Part shown: piece by piece, positions 17,470-26,943 of the stretch
Numbering within the stretch: position 1 is the stretch's first letter
How the letters are laid out: every line of letters begins with the position of its first letter
Assembly (NCBI RefSeq): GCF_036013525.1
Contig: NZ_CP107853.1
Coordinates: forward strand, 11,594,001-11,658,000
DNA: 64,000 nt
Origin: Nonomuraea sp. NBC_00507
Lineage (GTDB): Bacteria; Actinomycetota; Actinomycetes; Streptosporangiales; Streptosporangiaceae
Direction of reading: 5' to 3'
The notes under the pieces: generated by a model
What the model was told of the DNA's origin: nothing
Database searches by the model: none
Seen by the model: the letters and a program-made list of their open reading frames with translations, nothing else
Translations under genes and position numbers: made by a program

Positions 17470-18425
17470 ATTCTGAGCTCTACCTTTCCGACCTGGAGTC
17501 CAAGCCGGAGTCCCTCACGGCCCTGGCTGACGTCCTGACCAGGGAAGACCCCTTCGAGAAGCTCCCGCAGAGCACCACAAGGGTGCTGTTCCTCGGCATG
17601 GGCAGCTCCCGCTACGCCGCCGGTGTGGCGGCCCTGCGCCTGCGCGCCGCCGGCGTCGACGCGTATGCCGACTACGCCTCGGCGGCGGCCACGTACCCGC
17701 CTTCGAAGGACACGCTGGTGATCCCGATCTCGGCGACCGGCGGCAGCAGGGAGACCCTGGACGCCACCGAACGCTACGCCCAGGGCCCGGCGTTCGTGGC
17801 GGCCCTCACGAACGCGCCCGATTCGCCCCTGGCCGGACGAGCCGACCTCGTCATCCCGATGCACGCGGGCGAGGAGCGCGGCGGCGTGGCCTGCCGCACG
17901 TTCCAGCACACCCTGGCGCTCCTGCTGGCCCTGGAGACGAGGCTGACGGGAGCGGGCCGCGACGTGCCCACCCTGATCAAGAAGAGCGCGGAGGCCACGG
18001 CGGACCTCCTGGATCGCCGCGACGAGTGGCTGCCCCTGGCCATGGAGCTGCTGGACGGCCCCCACGGCGTCTACACGATCGCCCCGGCCGAGCGCCTGTC
18101 GTCGGCCGAGCAGTCGGCGCTGATGTTCAGGGAGGGCCCACGCCGTCCGGCCGACGCCGGTGAGACGGGCGACTGGGCGCACGTGGACGTGTACCTCACC
18201 AAGACCCTCGACTACCGCGCCCTGCTCTTCCCGGGCTCCCGCTACGACGCTCAGGCCATGGACTGGGTACGGGAGCGCGGGTCCACCGTGATCACCGTGG
18301 GCGCCGACGTGCCGGCCGCCGCGGCGGCCGTCCGCTACGCGCACGATGACGACCCGGACGTGGCGCTGCTGACCGAGACGCTGGTGGCCGAGCTGGTGGC
18401 CGCTTACTGGTGGAACGCTCAGTGA
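17466..18425 (+). CDS. SIS-domain sugar-phosphate isomerase/deaminase-like protein
   Basis: 319 residues with two SIS domains like the isomerase half of GlmS/AgaS. The first has FLGMGSSRYAA (about 39-49) and the serine-rich phosphate loop ISATGGSRET (about 85-95). The second starts near VYTIAPAERLSSAEQSALMF. No glutaminase domain is present, so deamination or isomerisation of an amino-sugar phosphate is the inferred role, following the kinase. GTG 17466 overlaps the kinase stop (GTGA). Its last 7 bases overlap the end of the convergent cvnD gene. Confidence 0.8.
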   Translation: MNSELYLSDLESKPESLTALADVLTREDPFEKLPQSTTRVLFLGMGSSRYAAGVAALRLRAAGVDAYADYASAAATYPPSKDTLVIPISATGGSRETLDATERYAQGPAFVAALTNAPDSPLAGRADLVIPMHAGEERGGVACRTFQHTLALLLALETRLTGAGRDVPTLIKKSAEATADLLDRRDEWLPLAMELLDGPHGVYTIAPAERLSSAEQSALMFREGPRRPADAGETGDWAHVDVYLTKTLDYRALLFPGSRYDAQAMDWVRERGSTVITVGADVPAAAAAVRYAHDDDPDVALLTETLVAELVAAYWWNAQ

Positions 18426-18985
18426 GCCCGCACGGTGACCGCGTGCTCCACGAGGGTGATGAGCGTGCGCTTGACCGCCTGCCGGTCCCTGGCGTCCGTC
18501 CGGACGATCGGCACATGGGCTGAGAGCGTCAGCGCCTCCCGCACCTCGCTCTCGATGTGCGGGAACTCGCCGTTCCAGCCGTTGAGCCCGACCACGAACG
18601 GCATCCCCGACTCCTCGAAGTAGTCGACGGCGGGGAAGCTGTCGGCCAGCCGCATCGAGTCCACGAGCACCACGGCTCCGATGGCCCCGCGGACGAGATC
18701 GTCCCACATGAACCAGAACCGGTGCTGTCCAGGCGTGCCGAACAGGTAGAGAATCAGGTCGCTGTCGAGCGTGAGCCGGCCGAAGTCCATGGCCACGGTG
18801 GTGGTGGTCTTGCCGGGCGTGTGCTCGAGGTCGTCGATGCCCTCGGACGCCTCGGTCATCACCGCTTCGGTGGTCAACGGCATGATCTCGGAAACCGCGC
18901 CCACGAATGTGGTCTTCCCCACACCGAACCCGCCTGCCACGACGATCTTCGTGGAGGTGAGCCGGCTAGAGCCTGCGAAGTCCAC
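18419..18985 (-). CDS. cvnD: conservon 2 Ras-like GTPase CvnD
   Basis: 188 residues. P-loop GGFGVGKTT, switch II LFGTPGQHRF, base motif LNGWNGEF, where the Asp of NGWD is replaced by Asn. In the conservon 1 and 3 copies this residue is Asp; it normally confers guanine specificity, so the change may alter nucleotide affinity. Overlaps cvnC by exactly 20 bases, as in the other two copies. Last gene of the operon. Confidence 0.92.
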   Translation of the reverse strand: MDFAGSSRLTSTKIVVAGGFGVGKTTFVGAVSEIMPLTTEAVMTEASEGIDDLEHTPGKTTTTVAMDFGRLTLDSDLILYLFGTPGQHRFWFMWDDLVRGAIGAVVLVDSMRLADSFPAVDYFEESGMPFVVGLNGWNGEFPHIESEVREALTLSAHVPIVRTDARDRQAVKRTLITLVEHAVTVRAH

Positions 18986-19334
18986 TTAAAACCCTTTCGA
19001 GCAGGCCCCTGTCCGGCAGTCCTGCCTCCAACTGCGGCTGGTACACCTTGACCAGCCCGTCCGCCTCCATGTCGGCGACCAGCACCCGCGCGACGCCGAG
19101 CGGGACGCTCAGCAGCGCGGAGATCTCCGCCACGGACCTGACCTGACGGCACAGCTCGCTGATCGCACGGTATTCGCGGGCGTAGGTCGGGCCGAGCTGC
19201 GCCGAGGTGGCCGACGATACCAGTGCCTCCATGGCGAGGTTGCTGCGCGGAGCGGTCCTGCCGCCCGTCACGGCGTACATCCGGACCAGCGAGCTGCGCT
19301 CGGCCTCCGGCTCCCCGTTATGCCACGATGCCAC
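18966..19334 (-). CDS. cvnC: conservon 2 DUF742 protein CvnC
   Basis: 122 residues. Conserved DUF742 blocks VRMYAVTGGRTAPR, SVAEISALLSVPLGVARVL and the C-terminal LERVLSGLRRL. The 81-base gap to cvnB is larger than in the other two conservons (26-27 bases) and contains no recognisable gene. Confidence 0.9.
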   Translation of the reverse strand: MASWHNGEPEAERSSLVRMYAVTGGRTAPRSNLAMEALVSSATSAQLGPTYAREYRAISELCRQVRSVAEISALLSVPLGVARVLVADMEADGLVKVYQPQLEAGLPDRGLLERVLSGLRRL

Positions 19335-19415
19335 GTCTGCTCCTCACTGCGTTCATCTGGCCTCGCCCCGCGAGGCGGTCCTGTGATGGGATGTCCTCGC
19401 TTCGCTGCGGATCCC

Positions 19416-19835
19416 TCACCGGCGACCGCTGGACAGCTCCGCCCGCACGGCCGGCGTCAGCACCTGTCCCGCCCGCTCGACCAGGATCGTCATCTGGTAC
19501 GCCACCAGCCCCATGTCGCAGTCGGGCGCGGCCAGCACCGCCAAGGAAGATCCGTCGCTGATCGACATCACCAGCAGCAACCCGCGGTCCATCTCGACGA
19601 GGGTCTGGGTGACACTTCCGCCTTCGAAGACCCTCGCGGAGCCCTGGGTGAGGCTGACGAGCCCGGCGGCGATGGCGGCCAATTGGTCGGCGCGGTCCTT
19701 GGGGAAGCCTCGGGAGAACGCCATGGGCAGCCCGTCAGCGGAGACGACCACAGCGTGCGCGACGCCGGGGACCTCGTCGACGAAGCTGCTGACCAGCCAG
19801 TTCATGTCCCTGGCGGCTTGGCTCAGCTCCTTCAT
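19416..19835 (-). CDS. cvnB: conservon 2 roadblock/LC7 protein CvnB
   Basis: 139 residues, one roadblock domain (VPGVAHAVVVSADGLPMA, APDCDMGLVAYQM), about 70% like the conservon 1 copy by eye. ATG overlaps the cvnA stop (ATGA). Expected GTPase partner/regulator of CvnD. Confidence 0.92.
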   Translation of the reverse strand: MKELSQAARDMNWLVSSFVDEVPGVAHAVVVSADGLPMAFSRGFPKDRADQLAAIAAGLVSLTQGSARVFEGGSVTQTLVEMDRGLLLVMSISDGSSLAVLAAPDCDMGLVAYQMTILVERAGQVLTPAVRAELSSGRR

Positions 19836-22582
19836 GAGTCCTCCTCGAGCTCTGAGCGACCCTTGCGCACACCCTGCTGGTAGCTGGCCAGCCTGTTGCG
19901 CAGGCGATCAGGAGACAGCGGAGGAGCGGAAGCGGGGGGCGGCTTCGGGTTTGCGGTGCCCGGTACCAGATTCGCTCTCGGCGTCCGCTTCGGCAAGCCC
20001 GAGTTCGTAGTCCCGCCCTGAGCCGGCTCCTCGGCCGCACCGGCCGCCTGCCAGCCCTGGTCGGCGGGCGACGACCAGGCAGGGTCCCGGCGGTCGGCGG
20101 TGGGCGCCGACTTGGTGAACCAGCTGCTGTCCTCCACGGACGCGAAGATCGGCAGGAACTCGTCCTTGGATGACGCCGGTGTGGCGAACGAGGGATACGT
20201 CGCGGGCGGCGTGGTCACGTCCGGCGGCGGCTCCACGGTGGCCGAGCCGGAGCTCGTGTGCGGCGAGCTGAACCACGACGACGGCTCCGGCGCGGGCGGC
20301 GCGACGTCGAACGACGGGTGTCCGGGCCCGTAGGGCGGCATGGCCGGCTGCCCCTGCCGCGGCACCTCCACGTCCCGCTGGAACCCTGAGCCGAACGGCT
20401 CGGACGCGAACGACTGGGAACCGAACGGCTCGGACGCGAAGGACTGGGAGCCGAACGGCTCCGACGCGAACGGCTGCTGCTCCGACGTGAACGGCTCCGA
20501 CCCGAACGACGGGGAGCCGAACGACGACTGAGACCCGAACGGCTGCCGGGCCGGCGGCTGCATGGTGTGCGGCTGGGCGGCGGGCGACTGGGCGGCGGAC
20601 GGCTGCATGGCGGGCATCGTGCCGGGCACGTCGGTGAGCAGCATCGGCGGGATGAGCACCATGGCCGTCAACCCGCCGATGTCCTGGCGACGCAGCTGGA
20701 CCCGGATGTTGTGCCGCAGCGCCAACCGGCCGACCACGAACAACCCCATGCGGCGCGACACCGACACATCCACCACCGGCGGGTTGGCCAGCCGCCAGTT
20801 CGCCTCGCCCAGCTCTTCCTGGCTCATGCCGATGCCGTTGTCGGTGACCGACAACATCAGCGAGCCGCCGTCGATGCGGCTGCTGGAGATGATGACCTTG
20901 GTGTCCCGCGAGGAGAACGAGACCGCGTTCTCGATGAGCTCCGCCAGGAGGTGCACCGCGTCGGTGACGGCCTGCCCGGCGATGGCGACGTCCGACTGCA
21001 CCTGGATGCTGACCCGGTCGTAGCTCTCGACCTCGCCGAGCGCGGCACGCACGATGTCCATCAGCTCGACAGGCTCGCTCCACTTGCGCGCGGCCTCCTG
21101 CCCGGCGAGGACCAGCAGGTTCTCGCTGTTGCGGCGCATGCGGGTGGCCAGGTGGTCGAGCTTGAACAGGTCGCCGAGCCGGGCGTCGTCACGCTCGCCC
21201 CGCTCCAGCTTCTCGATCAGCGTCAGCTGCCGCTCGACCAGCGTCTGGCTGCGCCGCGACAGGTTCACGAACATGGCGTTGACGTTGGCGCGCAGCCGCG
21301 CCTCGTCGCCGGCCAGCCGCACGGCCTCGCGGTGCACCTCGTCGAAGGCGCGGGCGAGCTCGCCGACCTCGTCCTTGGAGAAGATCCCGATGGGCGGCAC
21401 CTCGGCGTCGACCGCGCCGTCGCGGGACTCGCGCACGTGCTGGACGAAGGCGGGCAGCCGCTTGCCGGCGATCTCCAGGGCCTCGCCGCGCAGCCGGCGC
21501 AGCGGCCGCACGAGCGACCTGGCCACCCCGGTGGTGATCAGCAACACGGCCACCATCAGCGCGAGCACGGCGCCCGCGGTCACGAACGCGCGCTGCCTCT
21601 CGTCCGCGCTGAGCGCCTCGCTGCGGGCCACGATGCCCTGGGCCTGGCGGTCCTCGACCTTGCGCATGGAGTCGACGACGACGTCCGACGCCTCGTACCA
21701 CTCCTTGGCGTCGTCGCGCTTGCCCAGGTCGAGCCCGCGGAGCGGGAGCCCGTTCGTGGCCCTGATCAGCACCAGCTCGCGCAGGAACAACATGCGCTCG
21801 GCGGTGTTGCCGTTGACGGTCTCGTCGAAGAAGCGGCGCTCCTCGGCGGTGGCCTCAGCGGCGAAGCCCTTGCGCTCGTTGGTCTCCTTGGACTGCTCGC
21901 CGAGGAAGCGCTTGAGCTGGTCCTGATCGAACGCGCCCTCCACCAGCACGACCGTGACCAGCGCCTGCTGGTAGGAGACGCTCTCCTTGGCCCGGGCCAG
22001 CGCGTCGAGCATGCGGGTCTGGCGGAAGAGCTCGTCGTCGGCGCTGCCCTTGATCAGCTCGTTGTGCACGGACAGCAGGTCGTTGATCACCGTCGTGTAG
22101 AGCTCGACGGCGGGCCCGGGCAGCAGGTTGGCGTCCAGCGCCTGCTTGCGCAGGGCCGTCAGGTCGTCGAGGCGGTTGAGCAGCTGCTCGAGCTGGTCCT
22201 CGGTACGGCCCGTGACCTCGCTCGTCAGCCGCCTGGCGATGCCCCGCACGTCCGTGGCCGCCGAGTCCACCTCGGTCATCTGGGCCCGCACGTCGGCCAG
22301 CCCGTCCGTGGGCCGGTTGCGCGCGATGTACCAGGCGGTCCTGGCGCGTTCGCCGGAGACGGCGTGGGTGAGGGCGCCCAGTTCCTGCGACAGCTGGGCG
22401 AACTGGTTCGTCCGTGCGAAGTCACCGGCCGCGGCTGTCGAGGCGAGCACCTGGATGCCGCCCAGCAGCACGGCTGCGGCCGTCGGAATCAGGATCAGGG
22501 CGACGAGCCGTGCGCGGACACGCCAATTTCGCAGGCGCCAGTTACCCTCGCTGGCTTGCCTCTGGCCCAGCTCTGTACTCAC
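19832..22582 (-). CDS. cvnA: conservon 2 sensor kinase-like protein CvnA
   Basis: About 916 residues from GTG 22582, chosen because GAGG lies 8 bases upstream; ATG 22609 and ATG 22747 are in-frame alternatives with poorer ribosome sites. Layout as in conservon 1: membrane segment, nitrate-sensing-type domain, second membrane segment, HAMP, DHLATRMRRNSEN helix, ATPase with ELIENAVSFSS and DNGIGMS. The tail is shorter (~260 residues), with three FASEPFGSQS repeats and the shared LPIFASV, ANLVPGTA and QQGVRKGR motifs. Confidence 0.9.
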   Translation of the reverse strand: MSTELGQRQASEGNWRLRNWRVRARLVALILIPTAAAVLLGGIQVLASTAAAGDFARTNQFAQLSQELGALTHAVSGERARTAWYIARNRPTDGLADVRAQMTEVDSAATDVRGIARRLTSEVTGRTEDQLEQLLNRLDDLTALRKQALDANLLPGPAVELYTTVINDLLSVHNELIKGSADDELFRQTRMLDALARAKESVSYQQALVTVVLVEGAFDQDQLKRFLGEQSKETNERKGFAAEATAEERRFFDETVNGNTAERMLFLRELVLIRATNGLPLRGLDLGKRDDAKEWYEASDVVVDSMRKVEDRQAQGIVARSEALSADERQRAFVTAGAVLALMVAVLLITTGVARSLVRPLRRLRGEALEIAGKRLPAFVQHVRESRDGAVDAEVPPIGIFSKDEVGELARAFDEVHREAVRLAGDEARLRANVNAMFVNLSRRSQTLVERQLTLIEKLERGERDDARLGDLFKLDHLATRMRRNSENLLVLAGQEAARKWSEPVELMDIVRAALGEVESYDRVSIQVQSDVAIAGQAVTDAVHLLAELIENAVSFSSRDTKVIISSSRIDGGSLMLSVTDNGIGMSQEELGEANWRLANPPVVDVSVSRRMGLFVVGRLALRHNIRVQLRRQDIGGLTAMVLIPPMLLTDVPGTMPAMQPSAAQSPAAQPHTMQPPARQPFGSQSSFGSPSFGSEPFTSEQQPFASEPFGSQSFASEPFGSQSFASEPFGSGFQRDVEVPRQGQPAMPPYGPGHPSFDVAPPAPEPSSWFSSPHTSSGSATVEPPPDVTTPPATYPSFATPASSKDEFLPIFASVEDSSWFTKSAPTADRRDPAWSSPADQGWQAAGAAEEPAQGGTTNSGLPKRTPRANLVPGTANPKPPPASAPPLSPDRLRNRLASYQQGVRKGRSELEEDS
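20391..20480. repeat. 30-bp tandem repeat coding for the CvnA2 tail
   Basis: Three 30-bp units (20391, 20421, 20451) starting CCGAACGGCTCGGACGCGAA; the third diverges at its end. They encode PFGSQSFASE repeats on the minus strand. Different in sequence and unit length from the conservon 1 tail repeat. Confidence 0.8.
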
Positions 22583-22652
22583 CGAACGCACCTCGCCCGG
22601 GATCGGCATATTTGTTGGGGTGCTGTGTCCACTGAGGAAATCAGCAAGTGCC

Positions 22653-22696
22653 GGTAATTGGAACACATCACACGCAGGGGAGGCTACCCGAACATA
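22653..22696 (-). promoter_or_regulatory. conserved upstream element of cvnA (conservon 2)
   Basis: GGTAATTGGAACACA (22653-22667), 20 bases, CCGAACATA (22688-22696): the same blocks and spacing as at 8774-8817. Just downstream, GAAATCAG is also shared with the conservon 1 leader. Likely cvn promoter or regulator site. Confidence 0.6.
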
Positions 22697-22792
22697 ACTT
22701 GGCAAAATTGAAGTTCTGTGACTGAAGGGACAAACCTGGAACTCCATCTACGGACCCGAGAAGTGAGAAATAAACCAATAACTCACCTCATG

Positions 22793-22900
22793 TCAACATA
22801 TGGGTGATTTGAACGTTTCAACCCGCATAACACGCCGGAGGCACCCCGGTCTCCGGACGGTCACAACATTGAGATTGACGTTATTCACCACATATGTTGA
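22793..22900. promoter_or_regulatory. long-spaced inverted repeat upstream of proV
   Basis: TCAACATATGGGTGA (22793-22807) and TCACCACATATGTTGA (22885-22900) are inverted copies with one extra base in the second. A perfect TTGAA-CGT-TTCAA lies just inside the first arm (22809-22821). They sit in the 342-base gap between divergent cvnA and proV, which has no gene and is much more AT-rich than its surroundings. Paired operator sites for osmotic control of proV is the likeliest reading. Confidence 0.5.
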
Positions 22901-22924
22901 GCCCCGGCAAACGAGGAGGCGAGT

Positions 22925-23976
<1,052 letters not shown>

Positions 23977-23980
<4 letters not shown>

Positions 23981-25893
23981 GCACGACCACCGCTGTCAGC
24001 GCGCCGTCCAGGGTGAAGCTGCCCCGATGGGCCGCACCGGCCGGGGCCGCCGTCCTGTTCGCGGCGGCGTACCTGGTCTTCCGCGGCACGGGGACGCTGC
24101 CGCACGACCAGGAGGCGCCGCAGTTCCTGGCCATCACCGAGCTGCGCGAGTGGATCGACGACCACCGCAACGACAATCCGCTGTTCCTGTACTTCCTCAA
24201 CTACATCAGGCTCTTCGTCGGCGGGCTCTACGACCTGTTCCAGACCACCCTGTACGCTCTCGGCTGGCCCGGCATCACCGGCGTCATGGGCGCGCTGGCC
24301 TGGCTGGCCGGCGGCTGGCGCATCGCCTTGCTCGCGGTCGCGGGGGTGAGCGCGTTCGGCTTCCTGGGCCTTTGGGAGTCCAGCGTGGACACGCTGGCCC
24401 TGGTCGCGGCCGCGGTCCTGATGTCGCTGGCGATCGGGATCCCGATCGGTGTCTGGGCCGGGCTGTCGGACCGAGGGCGGCGGGCGATCACGCCGGTGCT
24501 GGACGTCATGCAGATCATGCCGACGTTCGCGTACCTGGCGCCGCTGGCGTTGTTCTTCCACATCGGCGCGCCGGCCGGGGCCATCGCGACGATGATCTAC
24601 GCGATCCCACCGGCGATCCGCATCACCGCGCTGGCCATCTCGGAGGTCTCCCCCACCGCCGTCGAGGCGTCCGCGTCGCTGGGCGCCACCCGCCGGCAGA
24701 CGCTCTTCAAGGTCTACCTGCCGCTGGCCAGGTCCACGATGGCGCTGGCGATCAACCAGACGATCATGATGGCCCTGTCCATGGTCGTCATCGCGAACCT
24801 GATCTCCGCACCCGGCCTGGGCGGCGACATCATCCGCGGCCTGTCACGGGCGCAGGTCGGCATCATGCTCCCAGCCGGCGTGGCCATCGTGATCATGGCC
24901 GTGGTGCTCGACCGGATGATGACGGCGGTCTCCCGGCGCGGTCCGCATGCCACGCTCGGCAGGGCCGATCTCATCGCGGCCGGCGTGCTGGGCGTCGGGG
25001 GGCTCGCGCTCATCCCCCTGCTCCCGCGCATGTGGCCGGAGAGCTGGACGCTCAACGTGGTCGCCGAGGTCAACGACGCCGTCCTCTGGGCCGAGACCAC
25101 GTGGTATCCCGTCACGACGTTCATCAAGGACCTCACCACCGAGGGCCTGCTCAACCCGCTGGAGAGGCTGCTCACCTCGGCCCCGTGGTGGCTGGTCGCG
25201 CTCGCCGTGCTGGCCGTCGCCTGGCGGGTCAGCGGTGTGCGGCGGGCGCTGACCGCGCTCGGCTGCCTGCTGGCGATCGCGTTGCTCGGCACGTGGGAGC
25301 ACGCCATGCAGACGATGACCACGGTCGCCGTGGCGGTGCTGCTCACGCTCCTCATCGGCCTGCTGCTCGGGGTGGCCGCGGCCCGCTCGCCACGCTACTC
25401 GGCCGTGCAGCGACCCCTGCTCGACGCCGCCCAGACCATGCCGGCCTTCGTCTACCTGCTGCCGGCCTTGGCGTTGTTCGAGACCACCAGGTTCACCGCC
25501 ATCTTCGCCTCGATCATCTACGCGGTGCCGCCCGTGGTGCGCCTGGTCGAGGACGGCATCAAGGCCGTGCCCGCCACGGTCGTCGAGGCGGCGACCTCGG
25601 CCGGCTCGACGCCCGGCCAGCTGCTGTGGAAGGTGCAGCTGCCGATGGCCAGGCAGGCCATCCTGCTCGCCGCCAACCAGGGCATCGTGATGACGCTGGC
25701 CATGGTCGTTGTCGGCGGCCTAGTAGGCGCCGGGGCGCTCGGCTACGACGTGGTCCTCGGCTTCTCGCAGCGGACCGACTTCGGTCTCGGATTCGTGGCC
25801 GGCATCGCGACGGTGCTGCTCGGAGTCATGCTCGACCGCATCACGCAGGGCGCCGACAGGCGCCCTTCCCCCCGAAAGAGGAAGCTCACATGA
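23977..25893 (+). CDS. proW: glycine betaine/proline ABC permease, two ProW domains in one chain
   Basis: 638 residues, ATG overlapping the proV stop (ATGA). Two homologous binding-protein-dependent permease domains are joined. The first has [17 protein letters not shown] and [20 protein letters not shown]; the second repeats the pattern with [17 protein letters not shown] and [20 protein letters not shown]. About twelve or more membrane segments. One chain supplies both permease subunits of the importer, unlike the usual ProW homodimer. Confidence 0.9.
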
Positions 25894-26858
25894 AGATACG
25901 CCTGCTCGCAGGCCTCCTCGTCCTTGGACTCGCCGCCACCGCCTGTGGTGGGGCCACGGTCGAGAGCTCTCCCAGCTCCACCGCCGCGCCGCAGGGCGGC
26001 GCCAGCAGTGCCGCGGGGACCGTCAAGATCGCGATCAACCCGTGGGTCGGGTACGAGGCCAGCGCGAACGTGGTCGCGTACCTGCTGAAGAACGAGCTCG
26101 GCTACAACGTCGAGCTGCCCGAGATCAAGGAGCAGCTGGCCTGGGAGGGCTTCGGGACCGGCGACGTCGACGTCATCATCGAGAACTGGGGCCACCCGGA
26201 CCTGAAGAAGCAGTTCATCGAGGAGAAGAAGGTCGCGGTCGAGGCGGGCTCCACCGGCAACAAGGGCGTCATCGGCTGGTACATCCCGAAATGGATGGCC
26301 GAAAAGTACCCCGACATCACCGACTACAAGAACCTCAACAAGTACGCCGAGCTGTTCAAGACCTCCGAGTCCGGTGACAAGGGCCAGCTGCTGTTCGGCG
26401 ACCCGTCCTACGTCAGCAACGAGGAAGCCCTGATCAAGAACCTCAAGCTGAACTTCAAGGTCGTGGTCGGCGGCAGCGAGGCGGCCCTGATCAAGGGCGC
26501 CCAGCAGGCGCAGGCGCAGAAGAAGCCGCTGCTGTTCTACTTCTGGGACCCGCACTGGCTGTTCAGCAAGACCGAGCTGGTCCGGGTCAACCTGCCCGCC
26601 TACACCGAGGGTTGCGACGCCGACCCCAAGAAGGTCGCCTGCGACTACCCGGAGATGGACCTCGACAAGATCGTGAGCAAGAAGTTCGCCGACACCGGCG
26701 GCAAGGCCTACGACCTCGTCAAGAACTTCAGCTGGACCAACGAGGACCAGAACGCCGTCGCCGACGACATGACCAACAACGGCATGACCGGCGAGCAGGC
26801 CGCCAAGAAGTGGGTGGAGGCCAACACCGCCAAGTGGCAGGCCTGGATCCCCAAGTGA
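25890..26858 (+). CDS. proX: glycine betaine-binding lipoprotein ProX (copy 1)
   Basis: 322 residues; ATG overlaps the permease stop (ATGA). Signal peptide with lipobox ATAC, a Ser/Pro linker, then an OpuAC/ProX-type binding fold starting VKIAINPWVGYEAS. The aromatic residues of the compatible-solute binding box are expected among WGHPDL, GWYIPKW, and FYFWDPHW. Paired cysteines in EGCDADPKKVACDYP are conserved in the next gene. Directly followed by a paralogue. Confidence 0.9.
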   Translation: MKIRLLAGLLVLGLAATACGGATVESSPSSTAAPQGGASSAAGTVKIAINPWVGYEASANVVAYLLKNELGYNVELPEIKEQLAWEGFGTGDVDVIIENWGHPDLKKQFIEEKKVAVEAGSTGNKGVIGWYIPKWMAEKYPDITDYKNLNKYAELFKTSESGDKGQLLFGDPSYVSNEEALIKNLKLNFKVVVGGSEAALIKGAQQAQAQKKPLLFYFWDPHWLFSKTELVRVNLPAYTEGCDADPKKVACDYPEMDLDKIVSKKFADTGGKAYDLVKNFSWTNEDQNAVADDMTNNGMTGEQAAKKWVEANTAKWQAWIPK

Positions 26859-26867
26859 CCCCCTCGT

Positions 26868-26895
26868 GCGATCTCAGAGGTCGGCATGAGATCGC
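26868..26895 (+). terminator. hairpin 1 between the two proX genes
   Basis: Perfect 9-bp stem GCGATCTCA / TGAGATCGC with a 10-base loop, 9 bases after the proX1 stop. First of two hairpins in an 85-base gap. Confidence 0.5.
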
Positions 26896-26903
26896 CCTGT
26901 CAC

Positions 26904-26929
26904 GCCGCGGCCCCCACGGGGGCCGCGGC
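26904..26929 (+). terminator. hairpin 2 between the two proX genes
   Basis: Perfect 12-bp GC stem GCCGCGGCCCCC / GGGGGCCGCGGC with a 2-base (effectively 4-base) loop, ending 3 bases before the GGAG ribosome site of proX2. It has no T-tract. It could terminate or protect the proX1 message and limit translation of proX2. Confidence 0.55.
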
Positions 26930-26943
26930 CGTGGAGACTTCCC

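Noticed and set aside
20391..20480. 30-bp repeats as a possible CRISPR array
   Set aside because: Units are head to tail without spacers, are a multiple of three and encode a protein repeat.
20567..22657. 696-codon plus-strand open frame opposite cvnA2
   Set aside because: Antisense to a clear sensor kinase; similar mirror frames occur opposite cvnA1 and cvnA3 because of codon bias.
22583..22747. N-terminal extension of CvnA2 from ATG 22747
   Set aside because: The extension covers the conserved promoter element, has no homology to the other CvnA starts, and a GTG with a good ribosome site lies at 22582.
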